This document shows, piece by piece, positions 25,784-34,031 of a DNA stretch of 44,369 nucleotides. Under the pieces are notes generated by a model. The model searched no databases. It saw only the letters and a list, made by a program, of their open reading frames with translations, and had not been told where the DNA came from. Position 1 is the stretch's first letter, and each line of letters starts with the position of its first letter. Source of the DNA: Lysobacteraceae bacterium (lineage in GTDB: Bacteria > Pseudomonadota > Gammaproteobacteria > Xanthomonadales > BQJN01). The translations under genes and the position numbers were made by a program. Location of the stretch: the NCBI GenBank assembly GCA_021604725.1, contig BQJN01000030.1, positions 1 through 44,369 of the forward strand, given 5' to 3'.

Positions 25784-26601
25784 AGGGCGCGCAAATTGAT
25801 GGGGTCGTAACGATAGTATCGCTGCAACAGCTCAAATACTCGGTCGAAGTCTCGGCGCAAGTCCGCCGGTTGGTCGAAAAACGCCTCACTGACCACTGCG
25901 AAAAATTCCGCTTCGTTGGTCGCGCCGTACGGATCCAGCGATGGATTCAGGCGCTTTTCGATCTGCGAGCGCAAGTGCAGGAATGCGCGACTGAATTCGT
26001 GGCCCCACTGACGGTAGTTGCTTTCCTCCAGCTCAGGGGTGCCGTCGGCCAGGCCATCGGCCTGGTCGAGCTGATGCGCAAACTCATGCAGGACAACATT
26101 GGTGCCACGGCCTTCGAAGCCGGCTACGACATCCGGCCAACTCAACACCACAATCCCCATGTGTGAAGACTCGCCCAGGCGAGTATCGCCGTGATGAACC
26201 GGATTGCCGTCGAGTGCCAACGGTCTGGCCGGCGTGACGAATGCCGACGGATAGACCTGAATCAACGATGTATTGGCGAACGGCGGCTGCTCACGGCCGA
26301 TGCAAAGGTAGCAGGCGGAAGCGGCGATCATCACGCAATGTTGAAGCTCCAACTCAAAGCCATCACAACCCTCAAAACGTTTCTCGTCCAGGAACAGTTT
26401 TACATGGTTGTTGAGCCGCTGCTTCAGTTCCGGTGGCAGGTGCTTGTACTGACGTACGGCGGCCTCAACCCAACGTTGCTCTTCCGGTGTCAATTTTCGC
26501 TGCAACGCTTTAGCTCGACGCCGCTTCTTGACGATACGCCGCCAGACCCAAAGCTCCAGGACTACGGCAACTACAATCAGCAAAATCCAGGGCGACATCA
26601 A
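25780..26601 (-). CDS. M90 family zinc peptidase, MtfA-like, membrane-anchored
   Basis: A 273-residue protein of peptidase family M90. The HEFAH zinc motif is at residues 172-176 (NVVLHEFAHQLDQADGLADG), and the third ligand probably lies in NEAEFFAVVSEAFF. Other family segments are CDGFELELQHCVMIAASACYLCIG and SWPDVVAGF. MtfA of E. coli is soluble and acts on the glucose PTS through binding of Mlc; this version has an added N-terminal transmembrane helix (about 4-20), which MtfA lacks. It is the first gene of the operon with the GT-C-like and SEC-C genes. Two ATGs begin the frame; either could be used. Confidence 0.92.
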   Translation of the reverse strand: MMSPWILLIVVAVVLELWVWRRIVKKRRRAKALQRKLTPEEQRWVEAAVRQYKHLPPELKQRLNNHVKLFLDEKRFEGCDGFELELQHCVMIAASACYLCIGREQPPFANTSLIQVYPSAFVTPARPLALDGNPVHHGDTRLGESSHMGIVVLSWPDVVAGFEGRGTNVVLHEFAHQLDQADGLADGTPELEESNYRQWGHEFSRAFLHLRSQIEKRLNPSLDPYGATNEAEFFAVVSEAFFDQPADLRRDFDRVFELLQRYYRYDPINLRAL

Positions 26602-26717
26602 AGATCACTCACAGCACAACGAACTCCTTACATGTGACCAATAGCAGCAAAAGAAAAGACGGTGTCGAACCCAAGTGCGTCACCGGGCATGATCCCGGAC
26701 CCGAGTAATGCCCGAAC

Positions 26718-27344
26718 CGTCATTCCGGACTTGGTCCAATTCATAGCGCCGCAGGTGCGGCGCCTCCTCGACGTTGCTTCTGGATTCCGGGTCCAGGCCC
26801 GGAATGACGTGGGGAGTGCGCCAATGTCTTGAGTGCAAGGCCCCAAGGTGCTTTGCGAAGATGACGGCCGTTTTGGCAGCTACATCAATGCAGCGCCCCC
26901 AACTGTAGTGCGGACCTCCGCCCCAACCGTCATTCCGGACTTGATCCAATTCATAGCGCCGCAGGTGCGGCGCCTCCTCGACGTTGCTTCTGGATTCCGG
27001 GTCCAGGCCCGGAATGACGTGGGGAGATGGCAATGTCTTGAGTGCAAGGAGGCTTTGCGCAAATGACGGCCATTTTGCAGCTACATCAATGCGGACTTCC
27101 GCCCCAACCGTCATTCCGGACTTGATCCGGAATCCACAGTCGCAGCGCCGATTTGGTGACAAGCCAATCAAGGCGATTTCTGAGTGAAGCCCCAGGGGTT
27201 TGTATGGAGTCGCCGTCCTTAGCGAATGGTCTGAGCTTCGTCGGAAACCCCAGCCCGCACATCCTGTGCGGTCGTTCACAGCGCCGCAGGCGCGGCGCCT
27301 CCTCGACGTTGCCTGTGGATTCCGGGTCCAGGCCCGGAATGACG
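26718..27344. repeat. Inverted family R array (two complete, two partial elements)
   Basis: Complete 92-bp elements at 26718-26809 and 26928-27019, a left arm at 27109-about 27137, and a truncated element ending at 27344. The orientation is opposite to the 17-18 kb arrays. In both complete copies the arm beginning CGTCATTCCGGACTTG is eroded (GGTCCAATTC or GATCCAATTC instead of GATCCGGAATCC), so that hairpin is lost. Hairpin 2 is GGCGCCGCA..TGCGGCGCC on either strand, longer than at 17 kb and fully paired despite substitutions. The spacers between copies are partly duplicated (ACATCAATGC, CCGCCCCAACCGTC). All four frames through this DNA that look open are repeat artefacts. Confidence 0.82.
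27207..27278 (-). repeat. GGA-hairpin element, family E copy 4
   Basis: Read on the minus strand: linker (GAACGACC, 27278-27271), hairpin CCGCACA-GGA-TGTGCGG (27271-27255), GGGCTGGGG, then a degenerate tail with GGACGGCGACTCC. It abuts a truncated family R element whose right arm is missing, the same junction as at 18085. Downstream of and in sense with the tonB gene. Confidence 0.6.
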
Positions 27345-27451
27345 TGGAGGGTGGCACATCCCTGTGCCGGTTGTGAGGTCGCTTCGGTCGAGCTTTCGCG
27401 CGTCGGTGCCCGATGCCGAGTCGCTTGCTATCGTTGGGGCATGCCTAGTGG

Positions 27452-27563
27452 TCGTCCACGATTAGCCATCCGTGGCTAACGCGGACACGAACTTTCAGAA
27501 GCGTGGTTATGAAAGTTCTTCATTTTCAACAATTTGAAAATGCCGGCCCATCCGTGGGCCGGT
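27452..27563 (-). repeat. Four-hairpin element F, single copy
   Basis: Read on the minus strand: CCGGCCCA-CGGA-TGGGCCGG, CATTTTCAA-ATTG-TTGAAAATG, a 9-bp stem TGAAAGTTC/GAACTTTCA around a 12-nt loop, then AGCCA-CGGA-TGGCT and GTGG-ACGA-CCAC. (The 9-bp stem is written here as plus-strand halves 27489-27497 and 27510-27518.) The same order occurs in the 117-bp array at 43151-43415. Several stems differ there in sequence yet still pair, and the linkers (AATCGTGGACG, GCGTT, GTGTC) are kept. It lies 124 bp downstream of the tonB stop codon in sense orientation, as a 3'-UTR element would. Confidence 0.7.
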
Positions 27564-27601
27564 CGAGCGGGTCCAGAAACGTAAACTGTGGACGCGCTCT
27601 A
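27556..27601 (-). repeat. 46-bp repeat, inverted copy of 23895-23940
   Basis: Identical at 45 of 46 positions to the reverse complement of 23895-23940. It partly overlaps the terminal hairpin of element F. With its partner it brackets the mtfA operon and the family R array. No target-site duplication or transposase is visible. Confidence 0.7.
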
Positions 27602-27686
27602 GCTATCGGCACTCAGTCCTTTGACTTCGAAACGATCGGACCCATCCAGACCGCCTCACGCCCATTACGTCCATCGATGGGAGGTG

Positions 27687-28274
27687 TTAGTCGTCGAAGC
27701 GAAAGTCGATGCGCTCGACCTGTGTACCCGATAGGCCAGGTAGCGACCAGCGCGCCGTGGCATCACGAATCGCCTGCTCGAAAGCTCCGCGTGGCTTGGC
27801 CTCGACGATTTCAAGATCGATGACGCGGCCCGTAGGGCTGACCCGGTAGCTGAACACGACGTATCCCTCAATGCCGTTAACCCTGGCATCGTAAGGGTAC
27901 GCTGGCTGCGTCTTCATGGACGGCTGAAAAAGACCCGGCCCGTCATCATTGCTGAGACGCCCGCTGGTGCCGAACGCTGGGCCTTCAGAACCAATCAACG
28001 AGTCAATTCGTGGTCGCTTGATCGGTTGCCTTTTTACGTCGGCGCTAACAGCTGTAGGTATCGGTTTCTTGTCCGGCTCGGTCAATTCCGGTGATCGGAC
28101 TATCGGAGGTGGCGGCTCCTGTTCCTTTGGCTGTACGAATTGAATCGGCGGCTGCGTCTCGCCCGAGACCATCCCAGTTGGTGTCTGGATTAGCTGGCTC
28201 ATCAAGAAAAACAGAGAGAGTGTGGCGGCGGCGGCCAACATCAGTGACATCGGTAGGCGTGCGTAACTGTTCAT
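27687..28274 (-). CDS. TonB-like energy transducer
   Basis: A 195-residue TonB family protein that couples the proton-motive force to outer-membrane receptors. I choose the ATG at 28274 because GGAGG lies just upstream; the open frame extends 13 codons further. Layout: one N-terminal transmembrane helix (about 9-28, SLMLAAAATLSLFFLMSQL), a Pro/Lys-rich periplasmic linker (PKEQEPPPPIVRSPELTEPDKKP), and a C-terminal TonB domain (PAYPYDARVNGIEGYVVFSYRVSPTGRVIDLEIVEAKPRGAFEQAIRDATARW). No exbB/exbD or receptor gene is adjacent, so it probably works with components encoded elsewhere. It sits alone between repeat tracts. Confidence 0.93.
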   Translation of the reverse strand: MNSYARLPMSLMLAAAATLSLFFLMSQLIQTPTGMVSGETQPPIQFVQPKEQEPPPPIVRSPELTEPDKKPIPTAVSADVKRQPIKRPRIDSLIGSEGPAFGTSGRLSNDDGPGLFQPSMKTQPAYPYDARVNGIEGYVVFSYRVSPTGRVIDLEIVEAKPRGAFEQAIRDATARWSLPGLSGTQVERIDFRFDD

Positions 28275-28390
28275 ATTTTGCCTCCATATAATGCGAATAA
28301 GAACGACTCGCATTTGCGTTCAGTATATGCACAAAGTCATGGAGGGTGCAAATGCCCACGGGGAGAAGGGTGAGCCACCGTCGATGCAGG

Positions 28391-28488
28391 GTGCCATAAG
28401 GCACGCTGCTGGTGGCGAACGACCAGCCAGGGATGGCTGGGCCGGGGTTACATTGAGGCTCAAACGATGCGCCACGGATGGCAGCTCC
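28391..28488 (+). repeat. GGA-hairpin element, family E copy 5
   Basis: Hairpin GTGCC-ATAA-GGCAC (28391-28404), linker GGCGAACGAC (28414-28423), hairpin CCAGCCA-GGGA-TGGCTGG (28423-28440), hairpin GCCA-CGGA-TGGC (28471-28482), then AGCTCC. The second stem differs from copies 3 and 4 by compensated changes. Unlike the other copies it lies on the strand opposite to both flanking genes. Confidence 0.65.
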
Positions 28489-28568
28489 AAAACCCTCGAT
28501 GGCGACCTCGTCGTAAAGGAGTTGGTTGCAATCTGCTTGTGGCCTTAAAACAAAAGCTACAACCAGCA

Positions 28569-28640
28569 TGCACCCCTCATCCGGCCTTGCGCGGCGCGGC
28601 CACCTTCTCCCCAGATGCGCTGGCGCGGGGAGAAGGGATT
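28569..28640. repeat. Dispersed repeat with 10-bp hairpin, CCTTCTCCCC/GGGGAGAAGG
   Basis: A sequence of the widely dispersed type CACCCCTCATCCGGCC ... CACCTTCTCCCC. Its arms CCTTCTCCCC (28603-28612) and GGGGAGAAGG (28627-28636) pair perfectly around a 14-nt loop. A second GGGGAGAAGGGTGAG word lies near 28360. It is just downstream of the minus-strand MFS-acyltransferase gene and could act as its 3'-end hairpin, but has no T-run. Confidence 0.55.
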
Positions 28641-28674
28641 TGCTTTAGCGGTTGGTGAACGGGTAGGTTCTGCA

Positions 28675-30528
28675 CTACAACGCCTCCACCGCTGCCTGCA
28701 GTGATTTCGCATTTGATTGCTCAGCCGTCATCGGCTCGCCAACGCGCAGTTCGATCCTGGCGCGGAAGCGACGAGGTAGCAGGCGGGCGGGACCTGTGTG
28801 CTTGCGGCTGAATATGCTGCCCCAAAGACCATCCAGGCACATTGGCACGGTAGTCACCGGGGTCGCTTTCAATGCCCGTTCGACGCCTGGTTTGAAGTCA
28901 TGCATTTGACCATCAGCGGTGATACGCCCTTCCGGGAAGATGCAAACCAGCTGCCCAGACTCAAGCTCTGCAGCAATCTGCTTGAACGCCTCATCCAGAA
29001 TGGCCGGGTCCTCGCGACTACCGGCAATTGGAATCACCTTGGCCCATTTGAACAGGTAGCGGAGGATCGGGATCTCAAAGAACTTGTAATACATAACGAA
29101 GCGAACCGGCCGACGCACCGTGCCGCCAATGATCAGTGCATCAACAAAGCTGACATGGTTACACACCAGCAACGCCGCACCGTGTTCCGGAATTCGATCT
29201 AGATTGATGCCACGCACTTTGTACATGGCATTGACCAGCAGCCAGGTCACAAAGCGCAGCAAAAACTCGGGGACCAGGCTGAAGATATAAATTGCAACGA
29301 TGGCGTTGAGGATTCCGCTGATGAAGAACAGTTCGGGAATGTCCAGTCCGTTCGCCAGCAAGCCTGCGGAAATGACCGCACCCACCGCCATGAACAAGGC
29401 GTTGAGGATGTTGTTGCCGGCGATCACTCGCGATCGATGCTCAGGATGGCTTCGCTGCTGAATCAGCGCGTACAAGGGTACGATGTAGAAACCTCCAAAC
29501 ATACCGATCCCGAGCAAATCGAACAGCAGGCGGTAGTTGGACGGCGTTGACAGGAAGCCCATCATGGTCAGATCGGCAACAAACTCAGGCTTGGCAAACC
29601 AGGTATCCAAGGTCAGCAAGGTCAGCCCAATGGCCCCAAACGGCACCAGGCCCAGCTCGACCCGTCGTCCGGACAGGCGCTCACAGAGCAAAGAGCCAAC
29701 ACCAATGCCGACCGAGAACACGGCCATCAACAAGACACTAACGCCTTCGCCACCGCCTAGCACAATGCGGGTGTAATTAGGCACCTGGGTTAGAAAGTTG
29801 GCCCCAAAAAACCAGAACCAGGAAATGCCGAGCACTGACAACAATACGGTTCGATTGGTCGCCAGGAACTTCATATTGCGCACCGTTTCGGTGAGCGGGT
29901 TGAAGTTGATCTTCAGGTTCGGCGCGACCGCCGGTGCCGCTGGAATCGATCGAGAAGCCCAGTACCCGGCCAACGCGAGCACCAATACCACCAACGATGC
30001 ATACACCGGTCCGCCGTCCATCGCGGCAAGCGAGCCACCAATGATCATGCCAAGCAGGATGGCAACGAAGGTACCCATTTCGACCAGGCCATTGCCACCG
30101 ACCAGCTCTTCTTCGGCCAGGTGCTGCGGCAAGATAGCGTACTTGAGCGGACCGAACAGGGTTGATTGCGTGCCCATCAGGAACAGGACGGTGAACAGAA
30201 TCGGCAGCGAGCCGAGCCAAAAGCCGATCCCGGCCAGGGCCATGATCGCGACCTCAAGCAGCTTTATCGCCCGAATCTGTTTGGATTTTTCATACTTGTC
30301 GGCGATCTGGCCAGCCGTGGCCGAAAACAGAAAAAATGGCAGGATAAAAAGGCCAGCGGCCGCGTTGGCCAGTATGTCGATGGGAATGCCGCTATCGAGC
30401 GTGCCACTGAACACCACCAGAATCACCAGCGCCTGCTTGAAAACGTTGTCGTTTAGCGCACCAAGACTTTGGGTGACGAAAAAGGGAGCAAAACGCCGTT
30501 GTTTTAACAGATCAAATTGGCTCGACAT
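28675..30528 (-). CDS. LplT-PlsC fusion: MFS lysophospholipid transporter and acyltransferase
   Basis: A 617-residue two-domain inner-membrane protein. The start at 30528 is preceded by GGAAGTGGAG and gives the family N-terminus (MSSQFDLLKQRRFAPFFVTQSLGALNDNVFKQAL). Residues 1 to about 420 are a 12-helix MFS domain of the lysophospholipid transporter (LplT) kind. Residues about 430-615 are a PlsC-type glycerolipid acyltransferase with NHVSFVD (the H-x4-D motif, about 453-459), PVRFVMYYKFFEIPILRYLFKWAKVIPIAGSRED and FPEGRITADG. The Aas acyl-ACP synthetase domain that often follows is absent. The likely role is re-acylation of lysophospholipids flipped in from the envelope. It is divergent from the secreted hydrolase gene at 30730. 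Confidence 0.93.
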   Translation of the reverse strand: MSSQFDLLKQRRFAPFFVTQSLGALNDNVFKQALVILVVFSGTLDSGIPIDILANAAAGLFILPFFLFSATAGQIADKYEKSKQIRAIKLLEVAIMALAGIGFWLGSLPILFTVLFLMGTQSTLFGPLKYAILPQHLAEEELVGGNGLVEMGTFVAILLGMIIGGSLAAMDGGPVYASLVVLVLALAGYWASRSIPAAPAVAPNLKINFNPLTETVRNMKFLATNRTVLLSVLGISWFWFFGANFLTQVPNYTRIVLGGGEGVSVLLMAVFSVGIGVGSLLCERLSGRRVELGLVPFGAIGLTLLTLDTWFAKPEFVADLTMMGFLSTPSNYRLLFDLLGIGMFGGFYIVPLYALIQQRSHPEHRSRVIAGNNILNALFMAVGAVISAGLLANGLDIPELFFISGILNAIVAIYIFSLVPEFLLRFVTWLLVNAMYKVRGINLDRIPEHGAALLVCNHVSFVDALIIGGTVRRPVRFVMYYKFFEIPILRYLFKWAKVIPIAGSREDPAILDEAFKQIAAELESGQLVCIFPEGRITADGQMHDFKPGVERALKATPVTTVPMCLDGLWGSIFSRKHTGPARLLPRRFRARIELRVGEPMTAEQSNAKSLQAAVEAL

Positions 30529-30729
30529 GGCTCCACTTCCCGTTTTTGCTATCAACGCATTATGGCGAGTCCTGTCCAGGATTCAATCTGGAAGGTCACA
30601 CCGCACGTGCATACGGTGAGACAACCATGGTGGACAAGGCCGCTCGACAGCGAAAAAGAAAGCAATTCTTTAATAGCCATCGACCAGTCAATGCGCGAGT
30701 ATGCTGACCAGATCGCGGTGGAGACCACA

Positions 30730-33276
30730 ATGGGTTATCAACTAATGGGGGCCAAAGTTCGGCGACTTTTAATTGGCGCAGCATTGGCCTTGGTACTGTT
30801 GCCTTCCCTGGCAGTAGCCAACGAGCGATTTAGTGGTTTTTATGGCGACCCGGCACACGATGGCGAAGGATTCGTCGTTGAGGTGCTGGCCGATGGCAAT
30901 GCGCTGGTTTACTGGTTTACCTACGATGAGCAAGGAAACCAGCGTTGGATGTACGGCGTCGGCACCATCGATGAGGACGGCATCACCATCGATCACTGGG
31001 TATCACCGCGCGGCGGCCGCTTCGGCAATGCGTTTGACCCATCGAATGTGACCTGGCCTGTCATTGGCAGCGGCGAGCTGCGGTGGATCGGTTGCGATCA
31101 AGTAGCTGCTACATACGTCATCAATGGAGTGGCCGGCAGTCAGCAATTGGCTCGCGCCTCGGCGTTGCCTGGATCGGAGTGCGGACTCGACGATGGACAT
31201 CACCGATCGGCGATTAGTGGCACTTTTGTCGATGCCCAGCGAAATGGCGAAGGACTGATCATCCAGGCCTTGGGCGGTCGGCTTTTTCTTGTGCTCTGGT
31301 TTACCTTTGATGCCACGGGCGAGCAAATGTGGCTGATGGATATTGTGGACGTCGAGGGCGATGTCCTGGTTGCGAACAACGTCGTGCGACCGACCGGTGG
31401 GCTATTTGGCACCAACTTCGATCCAGCTACAGTCGTGCGCAACCCCTGGGGCAAGCTGGAAATCGACCTGACGTGTGCAGCACTTGGATTTAAGCCGACG
31501 GCATTGGACAGCGCGTTCGTATCCGGGCGCTTGAACTACCAGCGACTGTCGACCTACATGGGCCCTGTTTGCGATGCTGGCGCGTTCTACGAGATCGAGC
31601 CGGTCGCCTGTGGCGATCAAGCTCGAACCGAATTGCAGCTGGCCAATTTCCCCAATCAACAACGCCTGGTGTACCGACACTTTATGCCAAGCTCGTCTTG
31701 CCAGGCCGCCAGCCATGACGTAAGTGGACGATTGAACGTTGAGTCGGGCGGCTTTTTCAGCACCAACCCTGGTCTGGGCCGGCATCGGATAGCCCCGAAG
31801 TTCTCGGTTGATCTGGTGCAGGTCGAAGGCCGCGTGATACCGGTGCAACCCGGCATTATTCGAAGCGAGAACGCATCCGAATGGGACGTTGTGATTGGCA
31901 ACGGCCTGGTCTGGAGTGAGCCCGAGGACGGCGGCAAGGATCGAGTAACCCTGCCCGTTCATCTGACCCATGAAAAATGGAACGCCGTGCACAATGGTGT
32001 GATGACATTCCTGTTTGATGGCGACAGCACCTCGGCGATCTATTGGCAGTTCGCACAGGAAACAGCCACCTGGGATCGCTACGACTATTGGACACGCTCG
32101 GATGCCAGTTGGTCCGCCCTTGAAGCCGATACCAACAAGGCGGTCGAGCGCCAATATCGGCTGGAAATGGCCACCGCAATACCAACGCGTCCACTGAACC
32201 GTGTCCCCGGCGCAACGCCTGATGCTTTGGACGACTTTAATCGAGGCTTACCAACACCAGCGCAAATCAGCCAGGCCGGCGTGGTGGTCGATGATGTTCT
32301 CTATACCGCAAAGCCGATCACTCGCTATGGCGTCTATCCTTTCCCGGAACAAATGCGCCACGGCGTGTTTTCGGTAACCAAAACCATCGCTGCCACGGTC
32401 AGCCTGCTGTATTTGGCCGAGCGTTACGGCCAGGACGTATTTCAGGAACGCATTGTCGACTACATCGACATCCCGGCCGCACACAATGGTTGGGATAACG
32501 TTACCTTCGAACACGCTCTGTCGATGATGACTGGCATCGGCGACAACTTTCCCGACCCCAACGCAAATCGAACATTTGCCGATGAAAATGATGGTTCGGT
32601 GCCAGCCATCGCCGCTTTCGCCGCCGCTCAAACCAGGGCCGAGCTGATCAGCGCCATCGCATTAAACCGCAATTATCCATGGGGCCCAGGCGAGATCGTG
32701 CGTTACAACACCAACCACCATGTGGCGCTGTCCGCCGCGCTTGAGCAATACCTGCGACAAAAGGAAGGCCCTGACGCGGACCTTTGGGAATTGCTGCACG
32801 AGGACGTCTATCAACCGTTGGGTATCCGCTGGATCTCGCATATGCGCAGCCGAGAGCCGGCCGGCGACAAAGGTCTGATCTACATCGGTTATGGCGTTGT
32901 TGCCACCATGCAGGATCTGGCCAAGGTCGCCCTTCTGCTGCAAAACGATGGAGTGCATCAGGGCAAGCAATTGCTGCATGCGCAGATGACGCGCGCGGCC
33001 CTGCAAAAAGACGGCGTGTTGGCCTTTCCGACATCGAACTGGAATCAGTTCGAACAGGGAGACTGGTTCCCAGTGACGTACCGCTACGGCGTCTGGTCAA
33101 CTGAGTTCAACTACAACGGCTGTAGCGGCATTGCATCATCAATGGAAGGCTATGGCGGCAACTTTGTGGTGATGATGCCCAGTGGTGTCACCTTGATTCG
33201 GCTGGCTGATCACGACGTATTTGACGCCGGCGCAATGATGTTGACCGGAGAACGTATTCGTTCCAGCTGTCACTGA
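30730..33276 (+). CDS. Secreted serine hydrolase (class C beta-lactamase fold) with two N-terminal GEG repeat domains
   Basis: An 848-residue exported protein. I start at the ATG at 30730 because GGTGGAG precedes it and a signal peptide follows (MGAKVRRLLIGAALALVLLPSLAVA). Two related beta domains come first, near residues 34-150 and 160-275, each with the pattern (D/N)GEG(F/L)..(E/Q).L..... (Y/W)(W/F)FT(Y/F)D..G.Q.WM. The C-terminal half is a penicillin-recognising serine hydrolase: S548-V-T-K551 as the S-x-x-K nucleophile motif, Y659-N-T-N as the Y-x-N motif, and EGYGGNFVVMMP (806 onward) as the G-G loop near the K-T-G position. It is more likely an esterase or D-aminopeptidase than a beta-lactamase. 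The repeat domains recur in the gene at 34028-35827. Confidence 0.82.
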   Translation: MGYQLMGAKVRRLLIGAALALVLLPSLAVANERFSGFYGDPAHDGEGFVVEVLADGNALVYWFTYDEQGNQRWMYGVGTIDEDGITIDHWVSPRGGRFGNAFDPSNVTWPVIGSGELRWIGCDQVAATYVINGVAGSQQLARASALPGSECGLDDGHHRSAISGTFVDAQRNGEGLIIQALGGRLFLVLWFTFDATGEQMWLMDIVDVEGDVLVANNVVRPTGGLFGTNFDPATVVRNPWGKLEIDLTCAALGFKPTALDSAFVSGRLNYQRLSTYMGPVCDAGAFYEIEPVACGDQARTELQLANFPNQQRLVYRHFMPSSSCQAASHDVSGRLNVESGGFFSTNPGLGRHRIAPKFSVDLVQVEGRVIPVQPGIIRSENASEWDVVIGNGLVWSEPEDGGKDRVTLPVHLTHEKWNAVHNGVMTFLFDGDSTSAIYWQFAQETATWDRYDYWTRSDASWSALEADTNKAVERQYRLEMATAIPTRPLNRVPGATPDALDDFNRGLPTPAQISQAGVVVDDVLYTAKPITRYGVYPFPEQMRHGVFSVTKTIAATVSLLYLAERYGQDVFQERIVDYIDIPAAHNGWDNVTFEHALSMMTGIGDNFPDPNANRTFADENDGSVPAIAAFAAAQTRAELISAIALNRNYPWGPGEIVRYNTNHHVALSAALEQYLRQKEGPDADLWELLHEDVYQPLGIRWISHMRSREPAGDKGLIYIGYGVVATMQDLAKVALLLQNDGVHQGKQLLHAQMTRAALQKDGVLAFPTSNWNQFEQGDWFPVTYRYGVWSTEFNYNGCSGIASSMEGYGGNFVVMMPSGVTLIRLADHDVFDAGAMMLTGERIRSSCH

Positions 33277-33341
33277 TCAACACGACGCAACAGCGGCCAA
33301 CACGGTAATATCCTCGACTTGATCACAACGCTGGACGAAAT

Positions 33342-34031
33342 ATGACCGCGCACATCGGCATCGTCGGCTGCTCCGCTGAGGGCGCCGCCCTGTGTTATCG
33401 AACGATCTGCCAGGAAGGCGCAGATCGGATGGGGGTTCATGACCATCCGGAAGTGTCGATGCACACCCACTCATTGGCACGTTATGTTGAATGCCTCGAT
33501 CGCAACGACTGGCATGCTGTGGGCGCACTGATGCTAAGTTCAGCTGAAAAGCTGGCCGCTGGCGGCGCCGATTTTTTGATCTGCCCCGACAACACCATCC
33601 ATAGCGCGCTACCCGAGATTATGCCGAACAGCCCACTGCCCTGGCTACATATCGCTGAGGTCGTTGCCGCCAAAGCCAAATCTCGCGGCTATCAGTGCAT
33701 CGGCCTGACCGGAACGCGCTGGCTGGTCGACAGCGATGTTTACCCAGAAGCCCTGGCGGCCGCAGGCATGCAATACCAACGTCCCAGTGAAGCAGAACGA
33801 GATGAGATCGACCGCATCATCATGCAGGAATTGGTCCGCGCCCACTTTGACCCGGATAGTGTTGCCTACTTCCAACGCGTAATCGCCGGAATGGCCTTAA
33901 GTGGTTGTGACGCGGTGGTGCTCGGCTGTACTGAAATCCCACTGATAATCAACGACGACAACGCCTCATTACCTACCCTCGACTCGACACGCCTGCTGGC
34001 CAGAGCCGCGCTGGACAAGGCTGCCGCTTAG
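33342..34031 (+). CDS. Aspartate/glutamate racemase family protein with altered first catalytic residue
   Basis: A 229-residue protein of the Asp/Glu/hydantoin racemase superfamily, which uses two opposed cysteines without cofactor. It opens IGIVGCSAEGAALCYRTI. The second catalytic motif is normal, VVLGCTEIPL (Cys196). At the first, the residue directly before the conserved N-T is Asp83 (ICPDNTIH) instead of Cys, with Cys81 two positions earlier. E. coli YgeA is known to work with Thr there, so activity toward one enantiomer is possible. Substrate unknown. It ends in a TTAG that is also the stop of the convergent secreted-protein gene (4-bp overlap), and starts 65 bp after the hydrolase gene, perhaps as one transcript. 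Confidence 0.88.
   Translation: MTAHIGIVGCSAEGAALCYRTICQEGADRMGVHDHPEVSMHTHSLARYVECLDRNDWHAVGALMLSSAEKLAAGGADFLICPDNTIHSALPEIMPNSPLPWLHIAEVVAAKAKSRGYQCIGLTGTRWLVDSDVYPEALAAAGMQYQRPSEAERDEIDRIIMQELVRAHFDPDSVAYFQRVIAGMALSGCDAVVLGCTEIPLIINDDNASLPTLDSTRLLARAALDKAAA

Noticed and set aside
26680-27357. A 225-codon open frame (minus strand) through the 26.7-27.3 kb region, with repeated VIPGLDPESR peptides
   Set aside because: It is a by-product of the tandem palindromic repeats; the peptide simply translates the repeat DNA, there is no start signal, and similar frames exist in other phases and copies.
28569-28640. Rho-independent terminator of the MFS-acyltransferase gene
   Set aside because: The hairpin is strong but no T-run follows on the relevant strand, and the sequence matches a dispersed repeat type.
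30730-33276. True beta-lactamase (resistance gene)
   Set aside because: The S-x-x-K and Y-x-N motifs are shared by many esterases and peptidases; the large N-terminal repeat domains and the missing K-T-G triad argue against a resistance enzyme.
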